Under the pieces are notes generated by a model. It saw only the letters and a list, made by a program, of their open reading frames with translations, did not search any database and was not told the DNA's origin. This document shows positions 1 to 9,130 of a DNA stretch of 64,000 nucleotides, piece by piece; the stretch's first letter is position 1; every line of letters starts with the position of its first letter. The stretch spans positions 62,001 to 126,000 of the forward strand of contig NZ_RKST01000015.1 in NCBI RefSeq assembly GCF_003934165.1, given 5' to 3'. The translations under genes were made by a program, and so were the position numbers. Source of the DNA: Borborobacter arsenicus (GTDB lineage: Bacteria; Pseudomonadota; Alphaproteobacteria; Rhizobiales; Rhizobiaceae).

Positions 1-1129
1 TGCCGGGCTCGGACGGTACATCGCTGCGCAGGCCGGCCACCTCGCCAGCCACGCTGCTGGTGTACTCCGCCACCACCTCGCCGAAGCTGTCGCGCTGGAT
101 GGCAACCTTTTGTCCGGGTTCGACCTTGTCGTGGAGCTTGACCAGATGCTCGACGAACCCGGCATGGGTCGCCAGGACCGGGAATGCGCTGTTGCCGACA
201 AAAACACTGACGTCCTTGCCGGTGCGTCCCATCGGCCCGGCAACGATGCCGTGATGCTTGAGGACGTTCATCGTGCCTTCCACGAACTGGGCGATCATCT
301 CGGGCGTGAGGATGCGCGCGGGGCCGATCTCCGGCGTGAAGGCGGGAATGCCCACTTCGACAAGCGCGTTGTGCAGGACACTGGGATAGACGGGATTGTC
401 GAATATCTGGGTGACCGGGTAAAGCTCCACCATCTCCTTGACCTCGGGCACATCCATGCTGGCAATATTGAATGCGGATGCATCGAACCCGGTTGTCCCG
501 GTGTGGAAGTCGATCCCGAAGTCGGCATTCGGCCGCAGCAGCCGGTTGAACAGGAGCCCGGCGTGCCGGCTGGTCGGCGTGAAGCCGTTCTCGTTGCCCG
601 GCCACTCCCGGTTCATGTCGATCAGATCCGCGCCCCTGCCTACATTGGGCCATCTGCGCTGCATGGTTTCCATTGCCGGGCGGGACACGTCGGTGACCGC
701 CATCACCGTGCCGGACATCTGCGCCGGATCGAGCTGGTTCATCACGGTCATGACCGTATGGACGGAACTCATCTCGTCGCCGTGTACGCCACTGACGAGG
801 AGGCCGCGCTTGCCCGGCCTTGCGCCCTTGGCGACAGTCACCGACACATACCAGTGCTGGCCGGTCGACATCTCAACGCCCTGGAAATACAAAAGGTGCT
901 TGCTGCCCGGCTCGAGGTCGTTGACGTCGAGCGCGCTGACGACCTTCTTCCCCTGGATCACATCGCCGGTATAGACCGTTCCGGATGCCGGATCGGCTGC
1001 GGGCGTCGCGGTGCCCTGGGCATTCGCAGCGCCAGCATTGATGGCAAGCACAGCCGAGGCGCTGGCCGTGGCAAGAGATGCGATCATGAAATCGCGGCGA
1101 TCGAGGCTTTCTCTGGGCTTGTTCGACAT
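1..1129 (-). CDS. Exported succinylglutamate desuccinylase/aspartoacylase-family zinc hydrolase, 3' end missing
   Basis: Reading from an ATG at 1129 gives an open frame of 376 residues that runs off the left edge, so the C-terminus is absent. The N-terminus has a twin-arginine signal (RR at residues 11-12 followed by DFM, then a hydrophobic stretch and a likely cleavage near residue 37), so the enzyme is probably exported folded. Zinc ligands of the AstE/AspA carboxypeptidase-like fold are visible as H116 and E119 (GVHGDE) and H209 (DFHTG), and the substrate-binding N173-R174 pair is in DMNREW. Family members cleave N-acyl amino acids; the substrate here cannot be read. A purine-rich AGGACC lies just before the ATG. 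Confidence 0.85.
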   Translation of the reverse strand, partial: MSNKPRESLDRRDFMIASLATASASAVLAINAGAANAQGTATPAADPASGTVYTGDVIQGKKVVSALDVNDLEPGSKHLLYFQGVEMSTGQHWYVSVTVAKGARPGKRGLLVSGVHGDEMSSVHTVMTVMNQLDPAQMSGTVMAVTDVSRPAMETMQRRWPNVGRGADLIDMNREWPGNENGFTPTSRHAGLLFNRLLRPNADFGIDFHTGTTGFDASAFNIASMDVPEVKEMVELYPVTQIFDNPVYPSVLHNALVEVGIPAFTPEIGPARILTPEMIAQFVEGTMNVLKHHGIVAGPMGRTGKDVSVFVGNSAFPVLATHAGFVEHLVKLHDKVEPGQKVAIQRDSFGEVVAEYTSSVAGEVAGLRSDVPSEPG

Positions 1130-1279
1130 GCTGGAGGTCCTTTTGCCGTGTGAAAAGCGACGTCTCGGACAACAGCATACACGTCGATTGCAAGACGCGC
1201 ACGGCCCGCAGCCATGGGCCGCAAGGTTGACGCCTCCCGAGCAAACTTCGGCTATGGCGTCAACGTCCGGGATCACGCT

Positions 1280-1723
1280 CTATTGAGTGATTTCCGGCTC
1301 CACCAGCCTTGCCAGGTTTCGCAGTGATTCCTGCCAGCCGAGATAACAGGCCTCGACCGGAATGGCGTCGGGAATGCCTGCCTGCGTGATATCCAGTTCG
1401 GTGCCGACCGATACCTTCTTCAAGACCACGGTCACCTGTATCTCGCCCGGCAGGTTCGGATCATCGAACCTGTCCGTATAGCGCAGGCGCTCGCCCGCAA
1501 CGAGTTCGACATATTCGCCGCCAAACGCATGGCTTTCGGTCGTGGTGAAATTGCGGAAGGACATTCTGAACGTGCCGCCTACCTTGGGTTCCAGATGATG
1601 AACCGTGCAGGTGAAGCCGTTGGGCGGCAGCCATTTCGCAAGCGCATCCGCTTCAAGGAATGCGCGATAAACCTTGTCCGGGCTGGTCGCCAGAACGCGA
1701 TGCAAGCGTACAGTGCCAGGCAT
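1280..1723 (-). CDS. SRPBCC / AHSA1-family protein
   Basis: A 147-residue protein with the START-like SRPBCC layout of the Aha1 C-terminal family. It opens with VRLHRVLATSPDKVYRAFLE, has the AKWLPPNG segment after the first helix, the GGTFRMSFRN strand pair, and ends in a helix containing GWQESLRNLARLVE. Such proteins bind hydrophobic ligands or act as polyketide cyclase-like folds; no substrate can be inferred. The ATG at 1723 is preceded by a purine-rich AAGGAGAA. It is a monocistronic unit between two oppositely oriented or unrelated genes. Confidence 0.8.
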   Translation of the reverse strand: MPGTVRLHRVLATSPDKVYRAFLEADALAKWLPPNGFTCTVHHLEPKVGGTFRMSFRNFTTTESHAFGGEYVELVAGERLRYTDRFDDPNLPGEIQVTVVLKKVSVGTELDITQAGIPDAIPVEACYLGWQESLRNLARLVEPEITQ

Positions 1724-2019
1724 GTCCGTTCTCCTTGTGATTGCGATCTACGCTCCAACGACGAATGAAGCTTGGCCAATTCGACGCAGGATCGGATTTT
1801 TTTGCACAAGCTGCCGCAGAGCACGACATTAGCAGACCCGCCCCTGGTGTCCGCTCACCATCCATTGCAGCCTTTCAGCAGATCGGCATCACAACAAATC
1901 ATGTATTCCTGCCGTTCCTGCGTCTATAGACTGAGTGAACGCAATGGCCGACCAGAGTCGCCTTGGTACGATCAATTCACGGTGCGTGTCGGCCATCGAA
2001 TGATGCACCGGAGGAACCG

Positions 2020-2949
2020 ATGGACAAGCCTCGCATCTTCTTGGGCTCGTCGGGGAAACAGGAGAAGTTGCTTCAGGCGCTGACGCGCGGTCTCGGCGAT
2101 ATCGCGCGCGTCGAGCCCTGGACGACATCCTTCAATCCCGGAACGTCTACGCTGCAACGCCTGCTTGAACTCACCCAGGAAGTCGATTTCGCGGCGTTCG
2201 TCTTCGCGCAGGATGACTGGACGACGGGCGGCCCTTCGGCTGCTTCCCAGCCTGGGCCGGGGCAGGCGTCGCCGCGAGACAATGTCGTTTTCGAAGCCGG
2301 GCTTTTCGGCGGCGTCCTGGGAATGCGCCGGACCTTCATCCTGCATGCGAGCGGGGCGAAGCTTCCGAGCGACCTGCTGGGCCTCACATGCGTGCGATAT
2401 CCGGGCGCGATGACTGCGGCCGAAATGAGGGCCGTCAACCAGAAGCTCCGCAAAGCCATGGAAAACGAGGGGAGCCTTACCCGCATAGAGGGCTCGTGGT
2501 GGCAGTTCTCCCTGACGGAGCGCACCGCAAAGGAGCCCTCGGCCCTGAGCCTTCTGAAGATATCGCGCGATCGCAACGGCGCGCTTGAACTGACGGGCCG
2601 TGCATGGGGAGAGGATGGGCGTCTTTCGTCAAGATACTGGAGTGAGGCGGTGAAGGAAAAGGAAGGGGCCTCGGGCATCTTCTATTATTGGAATGGCGAG
2701 CGGCCGCTGGACCCGAATGCGCCGCAACTCTACGGAACAGGCGAAATCCGTGTGGAAACCGCCGAGCGCGCCTCCGGCTACTTCACGACCCGCTCCGATA
2801 ATGATCCGAATTTCAAGGCGCGGACGTCCGGTGTCTATTTGCGCGCCCGTCCCGACGAGATCAGCATTTTGGACGGTCGCGACGAGCAGGAACGCGGGGC
2901 GCTCATTGCGGAGCGGCTGGCGCATTGGAAGTCGATCAGGGGCGACTGA
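2020..2949 (+). CDS. TIR-like (Cap12/PycTIR-type) nucleotide-binding protein with a C-terminal beta-rich domain
   Basis: A 309-residue protein; I chose the ATG at 2020 because a GGAGG lies eight bases before it, although the frame is open back to 1963. Residues 1-130 match the TIR-like domain of CBASS Cap12 and Pycsar PycTIR effectors: RIFLGSSGK at the start, FAAFVFAQDDW at 58-67, and PRDNVVFEAGLFGGVLG at 85-101, where E92 is the expected catalytic glutamate for NAD+ cleavage. A helical linker (132-155) leads to a region at 156-278 that reads as repeated short beta strands, loosely like the barrel-type sensor of other defence effectors. No cyclase gene is next to it, so it may be an orphan or respond to a signal made elsewhere. 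The NADase activity and defence role are inferences from the family. Confidence 0.75.
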   Translation: MDKPRIFLGSSGKQEKLLQALTRGLGDIARVEPWTTSFNPGTSTLQRLLELTQEVDFAAFVFAQDDWTTGGPSAASQPGPGQASPRDNVVFEAGLFGGVLGMRRTFILHASGAKLPSDLLGLTCVRYPGAMTAAEMRAVNQKLRKAMENEGSLTRIEGSWWQFSLTERTAKEPSALSLLKISRDRNGALELTGRAWGEDGRLSSRYWSEAVKEKEGASGIFYYWNGERPLDPNAPQLYGTGEIRVETAERASGYFTTRSDNDPNFKARTSGVYLRARPDEISILDGRDEQERGALIAERLAHWKSIRGD

Positions 2950-3094
2950 TCGCTGCGATATCGCCGAAATGGTGATGTCTGGTCCAGCGCGCCACCGTGC
3001 CGGGTGCGGGCGGATTTGATTAAGGAACACCCCCGGGTCGACATCTCCGGAACACAAACTATTCTTTCTCTCCTTGTCGACGGAGCGGATAGGA

Positions 3095-3544
3095 ATGGCT
3101 GACAAGACGTCCATCAAGCCGGCGAAGGGAGCGGGGGCAGAAAAGCCGAAGCTGCTGTCAGGCGGCAACCCGCAGATCGCCAAGGGCTATGGCGATGGTC
3201 CCGTCCAAGCCTATATCGCGGCCATGCCGGGCTGGAAAAGCGCGCTGGGGCGGCGGCTCGACACGCTCATCATGCGCGCGGTGCCGGGCGTGCAGAAGGC
3301 AGTCAAATGGAACTCGCCCTTCTACGGCATTGGGGGAGAAGGCTGGTTCCTCAGCTTTCATTGCTTCACTAAATATATCAAAGTGGCTTTCTTCCGCGGC
3401 GCCTCGCTGAGTCCCCTCCCGCCCGGCACGTCCAAGCAGAAGGAAGTGCGCTATCTCGACATTTATGAGGATGACCAGCTTGACGAGGCGCAGTTCGCCG
3501 ACTGGGTGAAGCAGGCCAGCCAATTGCCCGGCGAAAAGATGTGA
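3095..3544 (+). CDS. DUF1801-domain protein (first of two)
   Basis: A 149-residue protein with the YdhG/DUF1801 fold: a helical opening (VQAYIAAMPGWKSALGRRLD), the characteristic AVKWNSPFYG segment, a beta strand LSFHCFTKYIKVAFF, then RYLDIYEDDQLDEAQFADWVKQA. The ATG at 3095 follows an AGCGGATAGG sequence, so it is preferred over an in-frame start at 3074. The biochemical role of the family is not established. It is followed after 23 bases by a paralogue in the same orientation, so the two are probably co-transcribed. Confidence 0.75.
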   Translation: MADKTSIKPAKGAGAEKPKLLSGGNPQIAKGYGDGPVQAYIAAMPGWKSALGRRLDTLIMRAVPGVQKAVKWNSPFYGIGGEGWFLSFHCFTKYIKVAFFRGASLSPLPPGTSKQKEVRYLDIYEDDQLDEAQFADWVKQASQLPGEKM

Positions 3545-3567
3545 GCGGCAAAGTAAGGAGGAAAAAG

Positions 3568-3993
3568 ATGGCGAGCGGTGCGAGCGAAGGTGAACAAGGT
3601 GCCTCGGCCTCCCGGCTGATCGACGCGCGGATCAAGGAATTGGGCGACTGGCGAGGCGCCATGCTGGCGCGGGTGCGAAACCTCATCAGGCAGGCCGATC
3701 CGCAAGTGGTCGAGGAATGGAAGTGGCGCGGGGTGCCGGTGTGGGAGCATGACGGGATCATCTGCACCGGCGAGACCTATAAGAGCGTCGTCAAGCTGAC
3801 CTTTGCCAAGGGCGCGTCATTGCCGGACCCCTCCAGCCTGTTCAATTCCAGCCTTGAAGGCAATACCAGGCGCGCCATCGATCTGCATGAGGGCGAGGCG
3901 ATCGACGAGGAGGCGCTGAAGGCGCTGATCCGCGCCGCCGTGGCGCTGAACATGGAGACACGCTCAAGCCGGAAGGCGCCACGGAGCGCCTAG
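3568..3993 (+). CDS. DUF1801-domain protein (second of two)
   Basis: A 141-residue paralogue of the preceding gene, with the matching segments VEEWKWRGVPVWEHDG, CTGETYKSVVKLTFAKGA and RRAIDLHEGEAIDEEALKALI. I start it at the ATG at 3568 because AAGGAGGA lies seven bases upstream; an in-frame GTG at 3541 has no such site. The tandem arrangement suggests a local duplication followed by divergence, since the two share motifs but little exact sequence. Function unknown. Confidence 0.75.
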   Translation: MASGASEGEQGASASRLIDARIKELGDWRGAMLARVRNLIRQADPQVVEEWKWRGVPVWEHDGIICTGETYKSVVKLTFAKGASLPDPSSLFNSSLEGNTRRAIDLHEGEAIDEEALKALIRAAVALNMETRSSRKAPRSA

Positions 3994-4102
3994 ATGCAGC
4001 CAGACAGAATCGTCTGGCGCTGCACAAATGCGGCTAGAGAAACCGAGCGGAGCAGCGGGGGTCGCGTTCGTCAGAATGCCCGCTGCTCTAAGATTCCGGA
4101 CG

Positions 4103-4537
4103 CTACGCCTGCGGAGAAGCCGCAGTGTCAACGACTTCGAAATCGTGGGTGATCGTTGCCGTCCTGGCGAGCATCGCCGAGGCCGAGCAGTATTTTTCGA
4201 TCGACAGGGCGATCGCACGTTCAACCTTATTCAGTGCCAGGCCGCGGCCCTTCACCACGAAATGCATGTGGATGCGGGTGAACACTTTCGGGTCCGTCTC
4301 GGCGCGTTCCGCCTCCATCTCGACATAGCAGTCCTCGACCGGCTCGCGGCCCTTTTCGAGGATGTGAACGACGTCAAAAGCCGAGCAGCCGCCGGTGCCC
4401 ATCAGCACCATCTCCATCGGGCTCGGGCCGGGCGTGCGGCCTTCCGGACCAAAAGCCGTGCCAAAAACGACTTTGTGCCCGCTGCCGGACTCGCCGATGA
4501 AGGTCCGGTCCTCAACCCATTTGACGCGTGCTTTCAC
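4103..4537 (-). CDS. OsmC-family thiol peroxidase-like protein
   Basis: A 144-residue OsmC/YhfA-type protein. The two cysteines that form the peroxidatic and resolving pair in Ohr/OsmC enzymes are visible in MGTGGCSAFDV and in EKYCSASAML. The sequence PGPSPMEMVL before the first cysteine helix is also typical of the family. Relatives reduce organic hydroperoxides using lipoyl or other dithiol donors; whether this one acts on peroxides or is one of the uncharacterised YhfA-type members cannot be told. It stands alone, convergent with the DUF1801 pair. Confidence 0.85.
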   Translation of the reverse strand: MKARVKWVEDRTFIGESGSGHKVVFGTAFGPEGRTPGPSPMEMVLMGTGGCSAFDVVHILEKGREPVEDCYVEMEAERAETDPKVFTRIHMHFVVKGRGLALNKVERAIALSIEKYCSASAMLARTATITHDFEVVDTAASPQA

Positions 4538-4808
4538 GAAATCATCTCCGTTGCTGCGATCCCCTTACAATAGGCTGTCCGCGTTGACCATCCGAAACGA
4601 CAGACTGCTGTGCCGGTCGCTTCTTACCACCTCAGGGTTGAAATCCGGCCGGCCGATCGGCCCAAGGGGGTATATGCCTCGACCCTATGGCCAGATTTCG
4701 CGCTCGCGCTGGCTCTGGCATGGTCTGCGGCCGGACGGTTCGTCTGCCGAACGGCTTGCCGTGCCGACCTGCTCGCCGAGCGACTGACAGGCAAACTGGG
4801 ACCCGCGC

Positions 4809-5672
4809 GTGTTCTTCGTTCTTTCGAAGCTTTTCTCGGCCTTCACCGTGCCGTCGAACTTGATTGGCCTGGCGATGGTGCTGGGCATCGGGCTGTGTGT
4901 CTTCCGCTGGAGGAAGACTGGAGGATTTCTCCTCGTGGCGGCGAGCGTGCTGCTGCTGGGTGTCGGGTGGTCGCCGGTGGGAACCGCCGCGCTGCTGGCG
5001 CTGGAAGACCGTTTTCCGCAGCCGGTCATCGACGGCCCGCTGGCGGGCATCGTCGTTCTCGGCGGGGCTATCGACACCGACGTGACACAGGAACGCGGGA
5101 CGATCGCCGTGAACGATACGGGGGAGCGGCTGACGAAAGCGGTCGAACTGAGCCGCCGCTATCCAGATGCCCGAATCCTGCTTTCTGGCGGGATTGGCGA
5201 ATTGCTGGGCGAAGACGGCAAGTCCGAAGCCGCGCTTTCGCGTGATTTCCTGGTGCAAATGGGTGTGCCGCGCGAGCGCGTCGAGATCGAGGAACGCTCC
5301 CGCAACACATGTGAGAACGCGATTGAGAGCAAGGCGATCGCGAAACCCGCGTCGGGGCAGAGCTGGCTGCTGGTGACGTCGGCCTTCCACATGCCGAGGG
5401 CGGTCGCCTGTTTTCGTGCTGCCGGCTTTCCGGCAATCCCCTATCCGGTGGACTATCTCGCCCGGCGCTCCGATCTCGGCCGGATGAGCCCTTCGGTATC
5501 CGTCGGATTGTATCTGGCGGATCTGGCCGCGCATGAATGGCTCGGGCTGATGGCCTATCATTTTGCCAAGGGAACCGAGCTTTTCCCCCGACCTGTCGAT
5601 AGGGAAAAGGAAAAGCTGCCGATCCCTGACGGGTCGGACGGGCAGCAAGCCGTTCAGGCTGAAAAGGGCTAA
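4809..5672 (+). CDS. YdcF/ElyC/SanA-type DUF218 membrane protein
   Basis: A 287-residue inner-membrane protein. Two hydrophobic helices occupy about residues 13-55, followed by a DUF218 domain: [21 protein letters not shown], the SRNTCENA segment that is nearly invariant in the family, and [13 protein letters not shown]. Family members such as ElyC act in envelope biogenesis at the level of lipid carriers and peptidoglycan; a specific substrate is unknown. The start is a GTG at 4809. Its 3' end overlaps the convergent uvrB stop by four bases. Confidence 0.8.
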   Translation: MFFVLSKLFSAFTVPSNLIGLAMVLGIGLCVFRWRKTGGFLLVAASVLLLGVGWSPVGTAALLALEDRFPQPVIDGPLAGIVVLGGAIDTDVTQERGTIAVNDTGERLTKAVELSRRYPDARILLSGGIGELLGEDGKSEAALSRDFLVQMGVPRERVEIEERSRNTCENAIESKAIAKPASGQSWLLVTSAFHMPRAVACFRAAGFPAIPYPVDYLARRSDLGRMSPSVSVGLYLADLAAHEWLGLMAYHFAKGTELFPRPVDREKEKLPIPDGSDGQQAVQAEKG

Positions 5673-8600
5673 TGCCCCGGCCGGCCGGTCTTGCCGGGGC
5701 GGCGCTTGTGGCGGCTTGCGTCGGCTGGGTCCTCATAGGAGCCGATGCCGGCACGCTCGCGGCGGATGGGCTTGGCATCCTGTGAAGGGTCGCGCCCCTT
5801 CGCGCCCCCCTCTGGCCTGCCGGCTATCTCCCCCTCAGGTGGGGAGATCGGTAGTTTCTGCGGCGGCGTTCCCTGAACCGGCTTTTCGGTGCGGCGCACC
5901 GTCATCTCATCGAGCGAGTTCTTCCTGAAGAGCGAGTGATGAGAGGAGTCCGGAATGCCGAAGTCGGAACCGTGGGCCTCCTTGGCCGACTGCTTTTTGA
6001 ACAGCGAGCGTGAAATGGCGCCAGCAGGTTTCGCCGCGTCGGTGCCGGGGCCCATGTCGTCGAGCGAGGGCTTGGCGAAAAGGGAGGATTTTCTTTCGCT
6101 CGCGCTGTCGCCGCTGCGCGGCTCGCTCCGCCCAGGCTTTTTTTGCGCGCCTTCGGCGTCGCGGGAGGGCGCGCCATGAGGCGCGACGCCCGGTCGGGCT
6201 TGCGGGCTTTGCCCGTCGGAGCCGTCATCAACGGTCCTATGTCTTTGCCTTCCCTTGTTGTGCTTGCCCTTCTCGCGGCCGGAAACCGGGCTTTCCATGT
6301 CGGCGTATTTGGCCAGCGGATCGTCGGAGATGGACAGTTCCAGCTCGCGCAGCCGCTTGATCTCGTCGCGGATGCGGGCCGCCTTCTCGAAGTCGAGATC
6401 GGCGGCGGCATCGCGCATCTGCTTGTCCAGCGCGTCCAGATGCGTCTTGAGGTTATTGCCGACCATCTGGCCGGCCTCGTCGGTGAATTGCGAGATGTCG
6501 GCCCGCACATGGTCCTTCTCATAGACCGATTCCAGAATGTCGGAGATGCGCGACTTGACGCTTTCGGGCGTGATGCCGTTGGCTTCGTTCCAGGCCATCT
6601 GCTTTTCGCGGCGGCGGTTGGTTTCGGCCATCGCCCGCTCCATCGAGCCGGTGATCTGGTCGGCGTAGAGGATGACCTTGCCGTCGACATTGCGCGCCGC
6701 TCGCCCGATCGTCTGGATCAGCGAGGTCTCGGAACGCAGGAAGCCTTCCTTGTCGGCATCGAGAATGGCGACGAAGCCGCATTCGGGAATGTCGAGGCCT
6801 TCGCGCAACAGGTTGATGCCGACCAGCACGTCGAAGGCGCCGAGGCGCAAATCGCGCAGGATCTCGATGCGCTCAAGCGTGTCGATGTCGGAATGCATGT
6901 AGCGCACGCGCACGCCCTGCTCATGCAGATATTCAGTCAGGTCCTCGGCCATGCGCTTGGTGAGCACGGTGACTAGGGTGCGATAGCCGGCTTCGGTGGT
7001 TTCGCGGATTTCGCCGACGACGTCGTCGACCTGGCTCTTGGCCGGGCGCACTTCCACCGGCGGGTCGATCAGGCCGGTCGGGCGGATGACCTGTTCGGCA
7101 AAGACGCCGCCGGCCTCTTCCATCTCCCAGCCGCCGGGCGTGGCCGAAACGGCAACGGAGAGCGGGCGCATGGCGTCCCATTCCTCGAAGCGCAGCGGCC
7201 GGTTATCCATGCAGGAGGGAAGCCGAAAACCGTATTCGGCAAGGGTCGCCTTGCGGCGGAAGTCGCCGCGATACATGCCGCCGATCTGCGGGATGGTGAC
7301 GTGGCTCTCATCGACGAAGACTAGCGCATTGTCGGGAATGTATTCGAACAAAGTCGGGGGTGGTTCACCCGGGGCTCGCCCCGTCAGGTATCGAGAGTAA
7401 TTTTCGATGCCGGCGCAGGAGCCGGTGGCTTCGAGCATCTCCAGATCGAAGCGGGTGCGCTGCTCCAGCCGCTGCGCCTCCAGCAGGCGGCCGGCCTTTT
7501 CCAGTTCGGCGAGGCGGTGGACAAGCTCCTCCTTGATCGATTTGATCGCCTGGTTGAGGGTGGGGCGCGGCGTCACATAGTGCGAGTTGGCGTAAATCTT
7601 CACGCTCTTGAGGTCGCCGGTCTTCTGGCCGGTGAGCGGATCGAATTCGGTGATCGTCTCGATCTCGTCGCCGAACATGGAGATGCGCCAGGCCGAATCC
7701 TCAAGGTGGGCCGGGAAAATCTCGATCGTGTCGCCGCGCACGCGGAACGAGCCGCGCACGAAATTGATGTCCTGGCGCTTATATTGCTGGGCGACCAGAT
7801 CGGCGAGCAATTGGCGCTGGTCGAGCCGGTCGCCGACCTGCATCTGGAAGGTCATGGCCGTATAGGTCTCGACCGAGCCGATACCGTAAATGCAGGAGAC
7901 GGAAGCAACGATGATGACGTCATCGCGCTCCAGCAGCGAGCGGGTGGCCGAGTGGCGCATGCGGTCGATCTGCTCGTTGATCGAGCTCTCCTTCTCGATG
8001 AAGGTATCGGTGCGCGGCACATAGGCTTCGGGCTGGTAATAGTCGTAATAGGAGACGAAATATTCCACCGCATTGTCGGGGAAGAATTTCTTGAACTCCG
8101 AATAGAGCTGGGCGGCCAGCGTCTTGTTGGGCGCAAGGATGAGGGCAGGGCGCTGCGTCTCCTCGATCACCTTGGCCATGGTGAAGGTCTTGCCCGAGCC
8201 GGTGACGCCGAGCAGCACCTGAGTTCGATCCTCATTGGCGACGCCTTCGACCAGGTCCTTGATGGCGGTGGGCTGGTCGCCAGCGGGCTCGAAATCCGAG
8301 ACCATCTTGATCGCCACGCCGCCTTCCGACTTTTCGGGCCGGGCAGGGCGGTGAGGCGTCCAGGCCTTGCCGTTCTTGTGCAGCGGATTGCCGGATTCGA
8401 TCAGGCGCGATAGCGCCTCGACAGTCGCTGTCACACCGCTTGATCCGCTCACGCCCGTATCGCGCTGCGCGCTGGGCTCCGCTGAGGCGGCCTGACCGGC
8501 CGACGCGCGGTCGCGCTTGCCGCCCTTGAGGCGGAGGCTTTCAAGCAGCGCTTCCGCATCTTCCAGCGAGACATCGAGGCCGGAAACCGGCATCAGGCCG

Positions 8601-8914
8601 GCGGCAGCACGCTCCCTGGCCGAAGCCGCGCCGCCCATCGAGGTGCCGCGGGCCGTCCTGCTGGCGGCGGAAGAGCGTTCGGGGATTTTTTTCTTTTTTG
8701 CACTCGCGCTGTCGCCGCTGCGCGGCTTGCTCCGTGAGGACGCGCCATCTGGCGCGACGGCCGGTCGGCCTTGCCGGGCTTCGCTCGGTTTTTCCGCCTC
8801 CTGACTGATCTGCTCGGCCCAATCCGAGATCGAACCGGCCAGCGGCGTGCCACTGAGTTCAGGCTGCGGCGCTTCCTCGAAGCCGCCACGGGTTTTCCGG
8901 GGAGTCTTGACCAT
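5669..8914 (-). CDS. uvrB: Excinuclease ABC subunit B with long repeat-containing N- and C-terminal extensions
   Basis: UvrB verifies damage and loads UvrC in nucleotide excision repair. The core is clear: the Walker A GVTGSGKT is encoded at 8188-8211 (about residues 235-242), the beta-hairpin block [13 protein letters not shown] follows, then [15 protein letters not shown], the helicase motif QTIGRAARN and a UVR motif near residues 830-850. About 190 residues precede the core and about 230 follow it, giving 1,081 residues against roughly 670 in E. coli. The extensions contain peptides encoded by repeated DNA (5826-5848, 6099-6220, 8703-8790). I start at the ATG at 8914 ([16 protein letters not shown], usual for rhizobia); the frame is open to 8980. 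Confidence 0.95.
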   Translation of the reverse strand: MVKTPRKTRGGFEEAPQPELSGTPLAGSISDWAEQISQEAEKPSEARQGRPAVAPDGASSRSKPRSGDSASAKKKKIPERSSAASRTARGTSMGGAASARERAAAGLMPVSGLDVSLEDAEALLESLRLKGGKRDRASAGQAASAEPSAQRDTGVSGSSGVTATVEALSRLIESGNPLHKNGKAWTPHRPARPEKSEGGVAIKMVSDFEPAGDQPTAIKDLVEGVANEDRTQVLLGVTGSGKTFTMAKVIEETQRPALILAPNKTLAAQLYSEFKKFFPDNAVEYFVSYYDYYQPEAYVPRTDTFIEKESSINEQIDRMRHSATRSLLERDDVIIVASVSCIYGIGSVETYTAMTFQMQVGDRLDQRQLLADLVAQQYKRQDINFVRGSFRVRGDTIEIFPAHLEDSAWRISMFGDEIETITEFDPLTGQKTGDLKSVKIYANSHYVTPRPTLNQAIKSIKEELVHRLAELEKAGRLLEAQRLEQRTRFDLEMLEATGSCAGIENYSRYLTGRAPGEPPPTLFEYIPDNALVFVDESHVTIPQIGGMYRGDFRRKATLAEYGFRLPSCMDNRPLRFEEWDAMRPLSVAVSATPGGWEMEEAGGVFAEQVIRPTGLIDPPVEVRPAKSQVDDVVGEIRETTEAGYRTLVTVLTKRMAEDLTEYLHEQGVRVRYMHSDIDTLERIEILRDLRLGAFDVLVGINLLREGLDIPECGFVAILDADKEGFLRSETSLIQTIGRAARNVDGKVILYADQITGSMERAMAETNRRREKQMAWNEANGITPESVKSRISDILESVYEKDHVRADISQFTDEAGQMVGNNLKTHLDALDKQMRDAAADLDFEKAARIRDEIKRLRELELSISDDPLAKYADMESPVSGREKGKHNKGRQRHRTVDDGSDGQSPQARPGVAPHGAPSRDAEGAQKKPGRSEPRSGDSASERKSSLFAKPSLDDMGPGTDAAKPAGAISRSLFKKQSAKEAHGSDFGIPDSSHHSLFRKNSLDEMTVRRTEKPVQGTPPQKLPISPPEGEIAGRPEGGAKGRDPSQDAKPIRRERAGIGSYEDPADASRHKRRPGKTGRPGH
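5826..5848. repeat. Palindromic repeat inside the uvrB reading frame (GGGGAGAT type)
   Basis: A perfect 8-base inverted repeat, ATCTCCCC and GGGGAGAT around a 7-base loop, lies in the C-terminal coding tail of uvrB. On the uvrB strand it encodes part of the peptide [17 protein letters not shown]. The flank GGAGATCGGTAGTTT recurs with two changes next to the palindrome at 53490-53520 downstream of carB, so this is a dispersed element rather than chance. Confidence 0.75.
6099..6220. repeat. Dispersed repeat copy 1 inside uvrB
   Basis: This stretch shares TCGCGCTGTCGCCGCTGCGC, a GCTCCG box, a GCGCCATxxGGCGCGAC palindrome and CGGTCGGxxTTGC with the segment at 8703-8790, in the same order. Both copies are read in the same frame of uvrB and give the shared peptide PRSGDSAS plus an RPxVAPxGAxSR segment. 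Copy 1 has about 30 extra bases between the two blocks. Confidence 0.8.
8703..8790. repeat. Dispersed repeat copy 2 inside uvrB
   Basis: The second copy of the element described at 6099-6220, here in the N-terminal extension of uvrB (about residues 42-70). It lies next to a run of T residues (8683-8700) that encodes a lysine stretch. The shorter spacing between its two blocks shows that copy 1 or copy 2 has gained or lost sequence while keeping the reading frame. Confidence 0.8.
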
Positions 8915-9130
8915 GGAGGCGAATATGGTGGGAGTCCGCCGGAATGGAAAGGGCCAAGGCAGGGGAAAGGCCGGCGGCAATATCGGGCTGCTGACACTGT
9001 CATGTCAGCAGCAAAGTCTCGTGAAGCATTGATGGCCGCCAGCCGGTGCTTGGCGATGGTGACCATGCGCGCTATGACAGCCCCGCCCAAGGCGTAACGC
9101 GCGTGCAGCGAGAATTGGACAGCCCTTTCT

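Noticed and set aside
2020-3993. A complete CBASS, Pycsar or Thoeris defence operon around the TIR-like gene
   Set aside because: The next genes are DUF1801 proteins and an OsmC protein; no nucleotide cyclase, CD-NTase or other accessory gene is present.
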